Part shown: positions 8,095-16,365 of the stretch, in pieces
Position numbering within the stretch: the first letter of the stretch is position 1
Layout: each line of letters opens with the position of its first letter
DNA from: Methylosinus sp. C49
GTDB taxonomy: Bacteria > Pseudomonadota > Alphaproteobacteria > Rhizobiales > Beijerinckiaceae
Assembly: GCF_009936375.1 (NCBI RefSeq)
Contig: NZ_AP022332.1
Coordinates: 868,001-932,000, forward strand
DNA length: 64,000 nucleotides
Direction: 5' to 3'
Position numbers and translations under genes: made by a program
The notes under the pieces: model-generated
Seen by the model: only the letters and a program-made list of their open reading frames with translations
What the model was told of the DNA's origin: nothing
The model's database searches: none

Positions 8095-8856
8095 ATGATC
8101 CGACTGGAGCATGTCCGTAAATGTTTCGGCGGCGCGCGCGTCGTCGACGACGTCACGCTGACGATAGAGCCCGCGCGCACGACGGCGCTGATCGGCCCCT
8201 CCGGCTCCGGCAAATCTACGCTTCTCTCGATGATCGTCGGGCTCGTGACGCCGGACGACGGCGAGATAGAGGTGGCGCGCCATCTGCTGACGCCGCGCTC
8301 GGCGGAGAAGCTCCGGCGCGTCATGGGCTATGTGATTCAGGAGGGCGGCCTCTTCCCGCATCTCACCGCGCGCGGCAACATAGAGCTGATGGCGCGCGAG
8401 ACGGGCTGGCCGGCGGAGCGCCGCGCGGCGCGGCTCGAGGAGCTGCTGCAGCTCACGCGCTTTCCGGCCGAGGCGCTGGAGCGCTTTCCAGCCGAGCTTT
8501 CCGGCGGCCAGCGGCAGCGCGTGGCGCTGATGCGTGCGCTCATGCTCGATCCCGAAATCTTGCTGATGGACGAGCCGCTCGGCGCGCTCGATCCGCTGAT
8601 CCGCGCCGATCTGCAGGACGATCTCGCCGCCATATTCGCGCGGCTGCGCAAGACCGTCGTCATCGTCACGCATGATCTCGCCGAGGCCGGATTCTTCGCC
8701 GAGAGAATCGTGCTGATGAATCACGGCCGCATCGTCCAGCAAGGACGTTTCGCCGATTTCGTCGAGCGGCCGGCGGAGGAGTTCGTCACGCGCTTCGTGC
8801 GCGCCAGCACGCGGCGTCTCGCCGATCTGCCGCTTCCGCCGGAGGACGCGCGATGA
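8095..8856 (+). CDS. Osmoprotectant/glycine betaine-type ABC transporter, ATP-binding protein
   Basis: Energises the importer encoded by the next gene. The 253-aa protein has Walker A G-P-S-G-S-G-K-S-T, signature L-S-G-G-Q-R-Q-R-V, Walker B I-L-L-M-D-E-P-L and H-loop V-T-H-D. This pattern is closest to OpuCA/YehX. Unlike many OpuCA proteins it ends after the ATPase core, with no CBS domains, so ionic-strength gating by CBS is not expected. The ATG at 8095 (M-I-R-L-E-H-V-R-K) is the family start. Its stop overlaps the next start (ATGA at 8853), indicating translational coupling. Confidence 0.88.
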   Translation: MIRLEHVRKCFGGARVVDDVTLTIEPARTTALIGPSGSGKSTLLSMIVGLVTPDDGEIEVARHLLTPRSAEKLRRVMGYVIQEGGLFPHLTARGNIELMARETGWPAERRAARLEELLQLTRFPAEALERFPAELSGGQRQRVALMRALMLDPEILLMDEPLGALDPLIRADLQDDLAAIFARLRKTVVIVTHDLAEAGFFAERIVLMNHGRIVQQGRFADFVERPAEEFVTRFVRASTRRLADLPLPPEDAR

Positions 8857-10346
8857 GGCGCGCTCTCGCAATGCTGCTCGCGCTCCTTCTGCTCGGCGCC
8901 TGTGCACATGAGGGCGACGCTGTGCGCATCGGCTCCAAGAGCTTCACCGAATCTGTCATTCTCTCGGACATTGTCGCCGATCTCGCAGCGGCCTCTGGCG
9001 CGCGCGTGATCCGCCGTCCGGCGCTCGGCGGCACGCGTCTCGTCTGGAACGCGCTGCTATCCGGCGAGGTCGACGCCTATCCCGAATATACGGGCACGTT
9101 GCGGCAGGAGATTCTCGCGCAGCTGCGGCTCGCCAATGATCGCCAGCTCGCCGACGCGCTCGGCGAGCTCGGGCTGCGCATGAGCCTGCCGCTCGGCTTC
9201 GGCAATGGCTATGCGCTCGGCATGCGCCGCGACAAGGCGGAGGCGCTGGACGTGCGGACCATCTCCGATCTCGCGCGGCATCCCTCGCTCGTCTTCGGCT
9301 TGAGCGAGGAATTGCTCGGCCGCGCCGATGGCTGGCCGGCGCTGCGCGCCGCCTATGGATTCTCCGCGGAGGATGTGCGCGGGCTCGATCACGACATCGC
9401 CTATAAGGGGCTTCTCGACGGCGCCATCGATGTCGTCGATCTCTACGCCACCGATCCGCAGATCGCCGATCGGCGCATTCTCGTGCTCGCCGACGACCGC
9501 AAGCTGTTCGCGGAAAATCGCGCGGTTCTGCTCTATCGCGTCGATCTCGAGCAGCGCGCGCCGCAGGCGGTCATGTCCATGCTGAGGCTCGAGGGCCACA
9601 TAGACGCGCCGGCGATGATCGCGATGAATGTCGCGGTGAAGACAGGCCTTCGCACGGAGCGCGAGGCGGCGGCGAATTTCGTCGCGACGCAATTCGGCGT
9701 CGAGGCGCCGGCGCCTTCGCAGAGTCTCGCCGAGCGGCTGTGGCGACGCACGCGCGAGCATCTCTTTCTCGTCGGCGTCTCCCTCGCGGCGGCGATCCTC
9801 GTCGCTGTGCCGCTCGGCGTCGCCGCGGCGAAGCGCCCGCGTCTCGGCCATGCAATTCTCGGCCTCGCCAGCGTGCTGCAGACGATTCCTTCGCTCGCTC
9901 TGCTCGTCTTCATGATCCCGCTGCTCGGCATAGGCGCGCCGCCCGCCATTGCGGCGCTGTTCCTCTACAGCCTGCTGCCGATCGTGCGAAATGTCGCGAC
10001 CGGCCTCACGACGATTCCGCGCGCGATCGAAAATTCGGCCATCGCCATCGGCCTTTCGCCCTGGCGGCGTCTGCTGCTCGTCGAATTGCCGATGGCGTCG
10101 CCGGCGATACTCGCGGGGCTGAAGACGGCGGCGGTCATCAATGTCGGCACGGCGACTTTGGGCGCGCTGATCGGCGCCGGCGGCTACGGCCAGCCGATCT
10201 TCACCGGCGTGCGCCTCGACAATTTCGCGCTGATCCTCGAGGGGGCGATTCCGGCCGCGCTGATGGCGCTCGCCGCGCAAGGGCTGTTCGATCTCGCCGA
10301 GCCTCGGATCGTGCCGCGCGGCTTGCGGCTGAAGGGCGGCGGGTGA
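8853..10346 (+). CDS. Fused substrate-binding lipoprotein and permease of an OpuC/YehYZ-type importer
   Basis: One 497-aa polypeptide contains both remaining parts of the importer. Residues 1-17 are a lipoprotein signal (L-L-G-A-C, lipid Cys at 17). Residues about 22-285 form an OpuAC-like binding domain (R-I-G-S-K-S-F-T-E-S near the start; Y-P-E-Y-T-G-T-L). Residues about 300-490 form a BPD-type permease with five to six membrane helices; Q-T-I-P-S-L-A-L-L and E-N-S-A-I-A-I-G-L-S-P-W are the ProW/OpuCB-like coupling regions. Such fusions are known, but permease-first order is more familiar (e.g. Helicobacter ProWX). Compatible-solute uptake is inferred from family, not from binding-site residues. 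Confidence 0.85.
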   Translation: MRRALAMLLALLLLGACAHEGDAVRIGSKSFTESVILSDIVADLAAASGARVIRRPALGGTRLVWNALLSGEVDAYPEYTGTLRQEILAQLRLANDRQLADALGELGLRMSLPLGFGNGYALGMRRDKAEALDVRTISDLARHPSLVFGLSEELLGRADGWPALRAAYGFSAEDVRGLDHDIAYKGLLDGAIDVVDLYATDPQIADRRILVLADDRKLFAENRAVLLYRVDLEQRAPQAVMSMLRLEGHIDAPAMIAMNVAVKTGLRTEREAAANFVATQFGVEAPAPSQSLAERLWRRTREHLFLVGVSLAAAILVAVPLGVAAAKRPRLGHAILGLASVLQTIPSLALLVFMIPLLGIGAPPAIAALFLYSLLPIVRNVATGLTTIPRAIENSAIAIGLSPWRRLLLVELPMASPAILAGLKTAAVINVGTATLGALIGAGGYGQPIFTGVRLDNFALILEGAIPAALMALAAQGLFDLAEPRIVPRGLRLKGGG

Positions 10347-10391
10347 TTTTCCCGCGCGAAGAAGAGAAAGCGCGGCGGAGGAGAAAGCCGC

Positions 10392-11180
10392 TCAGTCCTC
10401 GCCTACCTTCGCGCCCACCACCAGCCCTTCCTGGAACCAGCCGGTGAGCATTTGCGCCAGGCGCTCGGGCGAGGCGTCGGCGTGATCGCGGAAGGCGGCC
10501 ATTTGGCAGATGTCTCCGAAAGCGTGCCCCTCCATCGCCAGCGACAGCGCCATGAACTCGTCCGCCTCCAATTCGCAATGCACGGAGTCGAGATCGGCGC
10601 GCCATAGAGCGACATGGCCGCGGCCTTCGCCGCGCGGCGGGAGCTCCTGTTGCTCCATCGCCGCCTCATGCGTCGCGATCGTGCCGGTCTCGAGCTCCAG
10701 CAATATGAGGCTCGGGTGAAAGGCGAAGGAGAGGCGCGGCCATTGCTCGGGCGCGAAGGCGGCCAGCTCCGCGATCGGCAGAGTTTCGGCGTCGGGCGCG
10801 TCGAAAGCGTCGGTGAGCGCGCGCTCGAACAGCGCGAGATCGATCGCGCGCGCATCGTCGCGCCACGCTTCGCTCTCGCGCAGAAAATCCGGCAGGCGCG
10901 TCGTGTACCAGCGGGCGTTGCGCTCGCGCGATGGCTGCGCGCCGATATAGGCGTCGGCGAGCGCGTCGAAGGCTTCCTCGCCGATGAGCGCGCGCAGGGC
11001 GGGGAAGTCCGCCGCGAGAAATTCGGCGAGCCTCGCGTGATAGGCGTTCACATAGACGCCGAACAGCGTGGTGCGGTCGGCCTGGCGCGAATTCTTCACC
11101 GAATCGAGAATTTGCGCGCCATCCTCGGCGCCGGCGAGCACGCCGGCCTGGAACATGGCCTGCAGCTCTGCGAGCCTCAT
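10392..11180 (-). CDS. bufC: DUF2063 partner protein of the MNIO enzyme (BufC/HvfC-like)
   Basis: A 262-aa protein whose N-terminal 90 residues match DUF2063: M-R-L-A-E-L-Q-A-M-F, a Y-V-N-A-Y-H-A-R-L segment and D-F-P-A-L-R-A-L-I-G. In known systems (MbnC, HvfC, BufC) such partners bind the precursor and present it to the DUF692 enzyme. The Glu-rich C-terminal half is less conserved. Its start overlaps the stop of the DUF692 gene by four bases, so the two are translationally coupled. It converges on the osmolyte transporter 45 bases away. Symbol given by analogy with the bufferin nomenclature. Confidence 0.88.
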   Translation of the reverse strand: MRLAELQAMFQAGVLAGAEDGAQILDSVKNSRQADRTTLFGVYVNAYHARLAEFLAADFPALRALIGEEAFDALADAYIGAQPSRERNARWYTTRLPDFLRESEAWRDDARAIDLALFERALTDAFDAPDAETLPIAELAAFAPEQWPRLSFAFHPSLILLELETGTIATHEAAMEQQELPPRGEGRGHVALWRADLDSVHCELEADEFMALSLAMEGHAFGDICQMAAFRDHADASPERLAQMLTGWFQEGLVVGAKVGED

Positions 11181-12022
11181 GCGGCGCTCCGTGTGCTCTC
11201 GGCGTCTATGCGCGCGGCGATCTCTCGCATATGGCCGAGCTCGGCGAGCAATTCGTCGAAGGGCGGGAAATTATCGTCGCGCTCGATCATGGTGGAGACC
11301 GCGCCGAAGCGCCGCCGCGCGCGCTCATAGAGCGCCCACACCTCATCGCAGACCGGCTGGTCATGCGTGTCGATGCGATGCGTTCCATTGTCGGTATGGC
11401 CGGCCATATGGAATTGCGCCACGCGATCCGGGTCTATGGCGTCGATGAACGCATTGGCGTCGAAGCCGTGATTGAAGCTCGAGACGAAGACATTGTTGAC
11501 GTCGAGCAGCAGCAGGCAGTCGGCGCGCTGCGCCAGCTCATTGACGAAGGCCCATTCGCTCATCTCGGACTCGCGAAAGGCGACATAGGTGGAGGCATTC
11601 TCGACGACGAGGCGCCGGCCGAGAAAATCCTGCACGCGCATCACGCGCTCGGCGACATGGGCGAGCGCTTCCTCCGTATAGGGAATCGGCAAGAGATCGT
11701 GCAGCGTCACGCCATGCACGCCGGTCCAGGCGAGATGGTCGGACACGAAGGCCGGCTCGACGCGCTCGGCCAGCGTCTTCAGCTCGCGCAGATAATCGAA
11801 GTCGAGCGGATCGGTGGAGGCGAGCGACATGGCGACGCCATGCATCACGATCGGATAATCGGCGCGCACGCGCTCCAGCATGGCGGTGGGCCGGCCGCCG
11901 CCGGTCATGTAATTTTCCGAGATGATCTCGAACCAGTCGACAGCAGGGCGCGTCGAGAGAATTTCATCGTAATAGATCGGCCGCAGTCCGAGGCCGTGTC
12001 CCAATGGGGCGGGTCTGCTCAT
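11177..12022 (-). CDS. bufB: DUF692 multinuclear non-heme iron oxidase (MNIO; BufB/HvfB-like)
   Basis: Predicted to oxidise cysteines of a small precursor peptide to thio-heterocycle products. It is 281 aa with the whole DUF692 pattern: G-L-G-L-R around residue 10, W-F-E-I-I-S-E-N-Y, metal ligands in M-H-G-V, S-D-H-L-A-W, V-E-N-A-S-T-Y, D-V-N-N-V-F-V, H-M-A-G-H and T-H-D-Q-P-V, and I-E-R-D-D-N-F-P near the end. Characterised relatives are MbnB (methanobactin), HvfB and the bufferin enzymes. Here the gene sits between a Cys-rich exported peptide gene (88 bases upstream) and its DUF2063 partner. The ATG at 12022 was preferred over an unconserved 20-codon extension. Confidence 0.93.
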   Translation of the reverse strand: MSRPAPLGHGLGLRPIYYDEILSTRPAVDWFEIISENYMTGGGRPTAMLERVRADYPIVMHGVAMSLASTDPLDFDYLRELKTLAERVEPAFVSDHLAWTGVHGVTLHDLLPIPYTEEALAHVAERVMRVQDFLGRRLVVENASTYVAFRESEMSEWAFVNELAQRADCLLLLDVNNVFVSSFNHGFDANAFIDAIDPDRVAQFHMAGHTDNGTHRIDTHDQPVCDEVWALYERARRRFGAVSTMIERDDNFPPFDELLAELGHMREIAARIDAESTRSAA

Positions 12023-12067
12023 CTCTCGCGCTCCAAATGCTCTTTCGCGTCGCCCCCGCCGCGAGAA

Positions 12068-12096
12068 TCGATCGCGCCCCAATGGCGCGCGATCGA
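12068..12096 (-). other. Stem-loop between precursor gene and MNIO gene
   Basis: A perfect 9-bp inverted repeat (TCGATCGCG at 12068-12076 with CGCGATCGA at 12088-12096) sits midway in the 88-base gap. There is no T tract, so it is more likely a partial attenuator or 3'-end stabiliser. It would keep precursor mRNA in excess over enzyme mRNA, a common arrangement in peptide operons (inference). Confidence 0.45.
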
Positions 12097-12110
12097 CGGC
12101 TTCGATCGGC

Positions 12111-12344
12111 TCAACGGCCGGCGCAGGAACCCTTGGCGCTGCAGGAGGCCTTATGCCCCTTATGGTGATGCTTGCAGACGCCCTTCTTGGTCATGCACTT
12201 CGTCTTGCCGCCGCACTGGCCTTTTTCCATATTGCAGACATGTTTGGAATGCTTGGCGGAGGCCTGCGTCGAAACGCCGCCCGCGAGCGCCAGAGCGATC
12301 GCCGCCGCGGCGATGGTCGAGCCCGAAACGATCTTGGCTTTCAT
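12111..12344 (-). CDS. bufA: Cys-rich exported RiPP precursor (bufferin/HvfA-like), six KxxC motifs
   Basis: A 77-aa protein with a Sec signal peptide (K3-K5 charged start, Ala-rich core, cleavage likely after A-S-A at residue 30). The roughly 47-residue mature part is rich in Lys, His, Gly and Cys. All six cysteines (37, 44, 50, 57, 68, 74) occupy K-x-x-C motifs: KHVC, KGQC, KTKC, KGVC, KASC, KGSC; H58-H60 form a His triplet. Together with the DUF692 and DUF2063 genes downstream this fits a copper-handling peptide whose cysteines are enzymatically modified. The ATG at 12344 has GGGAGA upstream; a longer frame to 12428 is not signal-like. The exact precursor subfamily is not identified. Confidence 0.82.
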   Translation of the reverse strand: MKAKIVSGSTIAAAAIALALAGGVSTQASAKHSKHVCNMEKGQCGGKTKCMTKKGVCKHHHKGHKASCSAKGSCAGR

Positions 12345-12478
12345 TTTTTTCTCCCATCCTCGCTCTCGAGCCCCGGAGGACGAGAGAGCGCGACCTGGAC
12401 CTCCCCAGGCCCGGCGCGACCATAACACTCGCCGAAGGATTTGAAAGCGCGCTCCGAGCCGCGCGTCTTCCGCCCCGG

Positions 12479-12507
12479 TTGACAGCCGCGCTCGCGCTTT
12501 CCATTCT
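12479..12507 (+). promoter_or_regulatory. Possible sigma-70-type promoter for the secreted protein gene
   Basis: TTGACA (12479-12484), a 17-base spacer, then CATTCT (12502-12507), 55 bases before the start at 12562. The -35 is perfect and the -10 poor, so this is only a candidate. It lies in the region divergent from the RiPP operon. Confidence 0.35.
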
Positions 12508-12561
12508 CGCCGCCTGCGCCCGGGGGCGGGCCTGAAATTCTGTCGAATGGAGAGATTTGCG

Positions 12562-13014
12562 ATGTCTTATGGCGGAAAAACGATTTTGATGGGCGCGGCC
12601 TTCGCCTGCGGCGTCGCGGCGCTGCTCTCCGCGCCCTCTCTGCCCCGCGCGCAGGAGGAGCCGCTCTACGAACCGCTCGTCGACCGCGACGCGCGCGGCT
12701 TCAAGGAGGGGAAATACGCCAAGGACCTCGCCTTCTGCCGCAATCGCGCGGCGCCGCAGGAGCGCTTGGCGCGCGAGGGCGTGAGCCAAGCGGCGGGCGG
12801 CGCGGCGCTGGCGACGGCCGGCAATATCGCCCGTTTCATGCCCGTTCCGGGCCTCGGCGCGGCGCAGGGCCTTTGGGCCGGCGGCAGCGCGGCGGAGGCC
12901 GTCGGCTCGGCGGCGGCCGGGCATGGCGCCATGACGGCCGAGCAGGCGATGCAGGATTATGTTCTCGTCGTGAACGCCTGCCTCGAGCGCCGGGGCTATC
13001 TGTTGCTGCGCTGA
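12562..13014 (+). CDS. Secreted glycine-zipper-like protein of unknown function
   Basis: A 150-aa protein with an N-terminal signal peptide (hydrophobic core about residues 8-25, cleavage near P-R-A-Q). The mature part has Y-x-K-D-L-A-F-C-R, a central Gly/Ala-rich amphiphilic stretch of glycine-zipper type (about 80-120) and a C-terminal N-A-C-L-E-R-R-G-Y-L-L. The two separated Cys could form a disulfide. Similar secreted proteins with a zipper between two cysteines are common in Rhizobiales, but no role is known. ATG 12562 is preferred over 12547 because GGAGAG lies seven bases before it. It is transcribed away from the RiPP operon. Confidence 0.7.
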   Translation: MSYGGKTILMGAAFACGVAALLSAPSLPRAQEEPLYEPLVDRDARGFKEGKYAKDLAFCRNRAAPQERLAREGVSQAAGGAALATAGNIARFMPVPGLGAAQGLWAGGSAAEAVGSAAAGHGAMTAEQAMQDYVLVVNACLERRGYLLLR

Positions 13015-13041
13015 AGAGCAGGCTCCCGAACGGGCGGCGCC

Positions 13042-13917
13042 CTATCTGCGCAGCCGCGCCATGAGGCTCGACGTGTCCCAGCGTCGGCCTCCCATATTCT
13101 CCACCTCGGCGTAGAATTGATCGACGAGCGCGGCGACCGGCAGGCTCGCGCCATTGCGGCGGGCCTCGGCGAAGCAAATGCCGAGGTCCTTGCGCATCCA
13201 TTCGACCGCGAAGCCGAAATCATACTCGCCGGCGAGCATGGTCTTGTGGCGATTCTCCATCTGCCAGGATTGCGCCGCGCCATTCTTGATGAGATCGACG
13301 ACCGCGGCGCCGTCCAGCCCGGCGCGGCTGGCGAAATCCAGCGCCTCGGCGAGGCCCTGGACGAGGCCGGCGATGCAGATCTGATTGACCATTTTGGTGA
13401 GTTGCCCGGCGCCGGACGGCCCCATCAGCCGGCTGGCGCGCGCATAGGCCGCGAGCACTGGCTCGACGCGGGCGAAATCCTCCGCGTCGCCGCCGCACAT
13501 CACCGTGAGCGCGCCATTCTCGGCGCCGGACTGGCCGCCGGAGATCGGCGCGTCGAGAAAGCCGAAGCCGCCCTTTTTCGCATGGGCGTAGAGCTCGCGC
13601 GCGACCTCCGCCGAGGCGGTGGTGTGATCGACGAAAACGGCGCCGGCCTTCAGCGCGCGAAAGGCGCCGTCCTCGCCGATCGTCACCTGGCGCAGATCAT
13701 CGTCATTGCCGACGCAGGAGAAGACGAAATCCGCGCCCTCGGCGGCGAGGCGCGGCGTCGGCGCCGTCGTCGCGGAAAATTGCGCGGCGAAGCGCTCGGC
13801 TTTCTCCGGCGTGCGATTATAGACGACGACCTTGTGTCCGCCGCGCGTGACGAGATGGCCGGCCATGGGATAGCCCATCACGCCCAATCCGATGAAGGCG
13901 ACGCTCAGCTCGGTCAT
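13042..13917 (-). CDS. NAD(P)-dependent beta-hydroxyacid dehydrogenase (tartronate semialdehyde reductase / 3-hydroxyisobutyrate dehydrogenase family)
   Basis: Oxidises or reduces a small beta-hydroxyacid. The 291-aa protein has the family layout: N-terminal Rossmann motif F-I-G-L-G-V-M-G-Y-P-M-A (residues 7-18), substrate-binding D-A-P-I-S-G-G-Q-S-G-A-E near 120, catalytic lysine in G-A-G-Q-L-T-K-M-V-N-Q (about 170), and L-x-K-D-L-G in the C-terminal domain. GarR/GlxR-like and 3-hydroxyisobutyrate dehydrogenase activities cannot be told apart by motif. The start at 13917 has AGAGGA upstream. It stands alone, convergent with the secreted protein gene. Confidence 0.87.
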   Translation of the reverse strand: MTELSVAFIGLGVMGYPMAGHLVTRGGHKVVVYNRTPEKAERFAAQFSATTAPTPRLAAEGADFVFSCVGNDDDLRQVTIGEDGAFRALKAGAVFVDHTTASAEVARELYAHAKKGGFGFLDAPISGGQSGAENGALTVMCGGDAEDFARVEPVLAAYARASRLMGPSGAGQLTKMVNQICIAGLVQGLAEALDFASRAGLDGAAVVDLIKNGAAQSWQMENRHKTMLAGEYDFGFAVEWMRKDLGICFAEARRNGASLPVAALVDQFYAEVENMGGRRWDTSSLMARLRR

Positions 13918-13981
13918 TGATCGGTCCTCTGCAGGTGAGTTGCGAGAGCGCTCGAGCAAGCCCGAGGCCCGCCGCCGCCGC

Positions 13982-14749
13982 TCAGCGTATGTCGAAATCG
14001 AAATATTTGCTGCGGATTGCGCGATAGCTTCCATCGGCGACGATGGCGTCGAGCGCGGCGTCTATCGCGCTCTTCAGCTCCGTGGCGCCTTTGCGCAGGC
14101 CATAGCCGAAGCCGCCGCCGAAATAGGCCGCGTCTTGCGGCAGATCGGCGATGATGCGGCAGCAGCGTCCTTCCTTGCGCTCGCGCAGAAAATCCATGGC
14201 CGCGAGCTTGTCCTCCGCGACGACGTCCACGCGCCCCTCGGCGAGGTCCAGCATGGCCGCTTCGAGCGTGGCGTATCGTTGCACCTCGCTCTCCTTGAGC
14301 TTGTCCTCCGCATAGGCCTGTTGCGGCCCATCCGCGACGACGCCGATGCGCGCGCCCTGCAGCGCTTTCGGGTCGGCGCTCGCGAGAGCCGATTGCCGCT
14401 GCGCGATCAGCGCCGAGGGCGTATGCGCATAGGGCTTGGAGAAGTCGATTCTGCGCTGCCGCTCCTCGCTTATCTCCATGGCGGAGGCGACGAGATCATA
14501 TTGACGGTTCTCGAGCCCGAGGACGAGGCTCTCCCATTCCTGGGTGACAAAGACGCAATCGGCCTCGATGCGGCGGCAGATCTCGCGCGTCAGATCGATC
14601 TCGAATCCGGCGAGCTGATTATTGGCGTCGAGATAGTTGAAGGGCGGCCGCGCGCCTTCGCTGGCGATGCGCAAATGGCGCGGCTCGGCGGCGGCCGGGC
14701 AGAGAAGAAGGGCGATGGCCGCCGCGGCGGTGGCGAGGCGCCGTATCAT
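13982..14749 (-). CDS. Family 3 extracellular solute-binding protein
   Basis: A 255-aa periplasmic protein with a signal peptide ending near P-A-A-A-E (residues about 1-22), then the family 3 fold: [35 protein letters not shown] and D-F-S-K-P-Y. Relatives bind amino acids for ABC uptake, or in methylotrophs act with periplasmic dehydrogenases (MxaJ/XoxJ). No permease or dehydrogenase gene is adjacent. Its ATG overlaps the moaA stop, so it is translated from the moaA transcript. Ligand unknown. Confidence 0.82.
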   Translation of the reverse strand: MIRRLATAAAAIALLLCPAAAEPRHLRIASEGARPPFNYLDANNQLAGFEIDLTREICRRIEADCVFVTQEWESLVLGLENRQYDLVASAMEISEERQRRIDFSKPYAHTPSALIAQRQSALASADPKALQGARIGVVADGPQQAYAEDKLKESEVQRYATLEAAMLDLAEGRVDVVAEDKLAAMDFLRERKEGRCCRIIADLPQDAAYFGGGFGYGLRKGATELKSAIDAALDAIVADGSYRAIRSKYFDFDIR

Positions 14750-15786
14750 CCCCCGGTCGTGCTCATATGCCGCGTGACGGCCGGCGCGCGCGTCGAGCGG
14801 TCGATGATGAAATCATGGCCCTTGGGCTTGCGGGCGATCGCCTCGTCTATGGCGGCGTTGAGCGAGGCGTCGGTCGGATCGGCGCGCAGCGGCGCGCGCA
14901 GATCGGCGGCGTCCTCCTGGCCGAGGCACATGAACAGAGTGCCGGTGCAGGTGACGCGCACGCGATTGCAGGATTCGCAGAAATTATGCGAGAGCGGCGT
15001 GATGAAGCCGACGCGCCCGCCGGTCTCGGCGACGCGCATGTAGCGGGCCGGGCCGCCGCTGCGATAGTCGATCTCCGTGAGCGTGAAGCGCTCGGCGAGA
15101 CGCTCGCGGACCAAGGTCAGCGGGATATATTGATCGACGCGCTCGCCGCCGTCGATCTCGCCGAGCGGCATCACCTCGATGAAGGTCATGTCCATGCCGC
15201 GCTCATGGGCGAAGCGCGTCAGCGCGACGAACTCGTCCTCATTGACGCCCTTCAGCGCCACGGCGTTGAGCTTCACCTCGAGGCCCGCGCGCAGCGCCGC
15301 GTCGACGCCGGCGAGAACGCGCTCATGGTCGCCGGTGCGCGTCAATTGTCGGAAACGCTCCCGATCCAGAGTGTCGAGCGAGACATTGACGCGCTTGACG
15401 CCGCAATCGACCAGCGCCTGCGCGAAGCGCTCGAGCTGCGAGCCGTTGGTGGTGAGCGTCAGCTCCTCCAGCCGGCCGGAGAGGAGATGGCGCGAGAGAC
15501 GCTCGAACAGCGAGAGAATGTCGCGGCGCATCAAAGGCTCGCCGCCGGTGATGCGCAGCTTGCGCGTCCCCCGCTCGATGAAGGCCGTGCAGAGCCGGTC
15601 CAGCTCCTCCAGCGTCAGCAGATCGCGGCGGGGCAAAAATTGCATATGCTCGGACATGCAGTAGACGCAGCGGAAATCGCAACGATCCGTCACCGAGACG
15701 CGCAGGTAGGAGACGGCCCGCCCGAACGGGTCGACGAGCGGAGCGGGGGCCGTGGGATCATAGGCGATTTTCGGATGCGGATTCAT
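14746..15786 (-). CDS. moaA: GTP 3',8-cyclase MoaA (radical SAM, molybdenum cofactor synthesis)
   Basis: Catalyses the first step of molybdopterin synthesis. The 346-aa protein has the radical SAM cluster motif C-D-F-R-C-V-Y-C (about residues 35-42), the G-G-E-P motif after the first helix, the C-terminal second cluster ligands C-E-S-C-N-R plus a later Cys in F-M-C-L-G, and the terminal Gly-Gly pair that MoaA needs for activity. ATG 15786 fits the family N-terminus (M-N-P-H-P-K). The frame is open a further 111 codons upstream but without homology. No other moa genes are in the window; DUF971 is divergent. Confidence 0.95.
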   Translation of the reverse strand: MNPHPKIAYDPTAPAPLVDPFGRAVSYLRVSVTDRCDFRCVYCMSEHMQFLPRRDLLTLEELDRLCTAFIERGTRKLRITGGEPLMRRDILSLFERLSRHLLSGRLEELTLTTNGSQLERFAQALVDCGVKRVNVSLDTLDRERFRQLTRTGDHERVLAGVDAALRAGLEVKLNAVALKGVNEDEFVALTRFAHERGMDMTFIEVMPLGEIDGGERVDQYIPLTLVRERLAERFTLTEIDYRSGGPARYMRVAETGGRVGFITPLSHNFCESCNRVRVTCTGTLFMCLGQEDAADLRAPLRADPTDASLNAAIDEAIARKPKGHDFIIDRSTRAPAVTRHMSTTGG

Positions 15787-15925
15787 ATAGTCGACCGTTT
15801 GCGGCGTCCCGTCCTGCGTATAGGCTCCAAAGGAGGTTCCTATATATTGACGGAATGGCTGCGCGTGAAGCCCCAAGCAATGGATGCGCCGGGCGGACGG
15901 CCGACCAGACGATCGGGAGACGAGA

Positions 15926-16303
15926 ATGGCCGACGCGGATATTTGGCCCAGCGAGATACGCCTTTTAGAAGAGGGGCGGAAGCTCAAAGTGAGCTTCGAG
16001 AATGGCGCGAGCTTCGATCTTTCTGCCGAGCATTTGCGGGTGCGCAGCCCCTCGGCCGAGGTGCAGGGCCATTCGCCGGAGGAGCGCAAGACCGTGGGCG
16101 GCAAGCGCAATGTCGCCATAATCGGCGTCGCGCCGGTCGGCCATTATGCCGTGCGGCTGGATTTCGACGATCTCCACAACACCGGCATCTACACTTGGGG
16201 CTATCTCCACGAGCTCGGCGCCGGCGGCGCGGCGGATTTCGCCGCTTATGAGCAGGAGCTCGCGGAACAGGGCCTCGATCGGGACCGTCCGGGCGAACGA
16301 TGA
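15926..16303 (+). CDS. DUF971 (GBBH-like N-terminal domain) protein
   Basis: A 125-aa protein of one DUF971 domain: [30 protein letters not shown] near 45, [17 protein letters not shown] and [11 protein letters not shown]. The fold is that of the N-terminal domain of gamma-butyrobetaine hydroxylase. Stand-alone copies are often near Fe-S or cofactor genes, in line with divergent moaA here. The ATG at 15926 has GGGAG seven bases upstream. Function unknown. Confidence 0.85.
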   Translation: MADADIWPSEIRLLEEGRKLKVSFENGASFDLSAEHLRVRSPSAEVQGHSPEERKTVGGKRNVAIIGVAPVGHYAVRLDFDDLHNTGIYTWGYLHELGAGGAADFAAYEQELAEQGLDRDRPGER

Positions 16304-16365
16304 AAAAAGCGCGCCGGACCCTTTCGGGCGGCGCGCATTTTCGTGGCGGGCAGGACGATCGGCGA

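Noticed and set aside
12345-12540. A SigF- or ECF-type promoter before the RiPP precursor gene
   Set aside because: Bufferin operons can be under ECF control, but no pair of boxes at proper spacing could be recognised on the minus strand.
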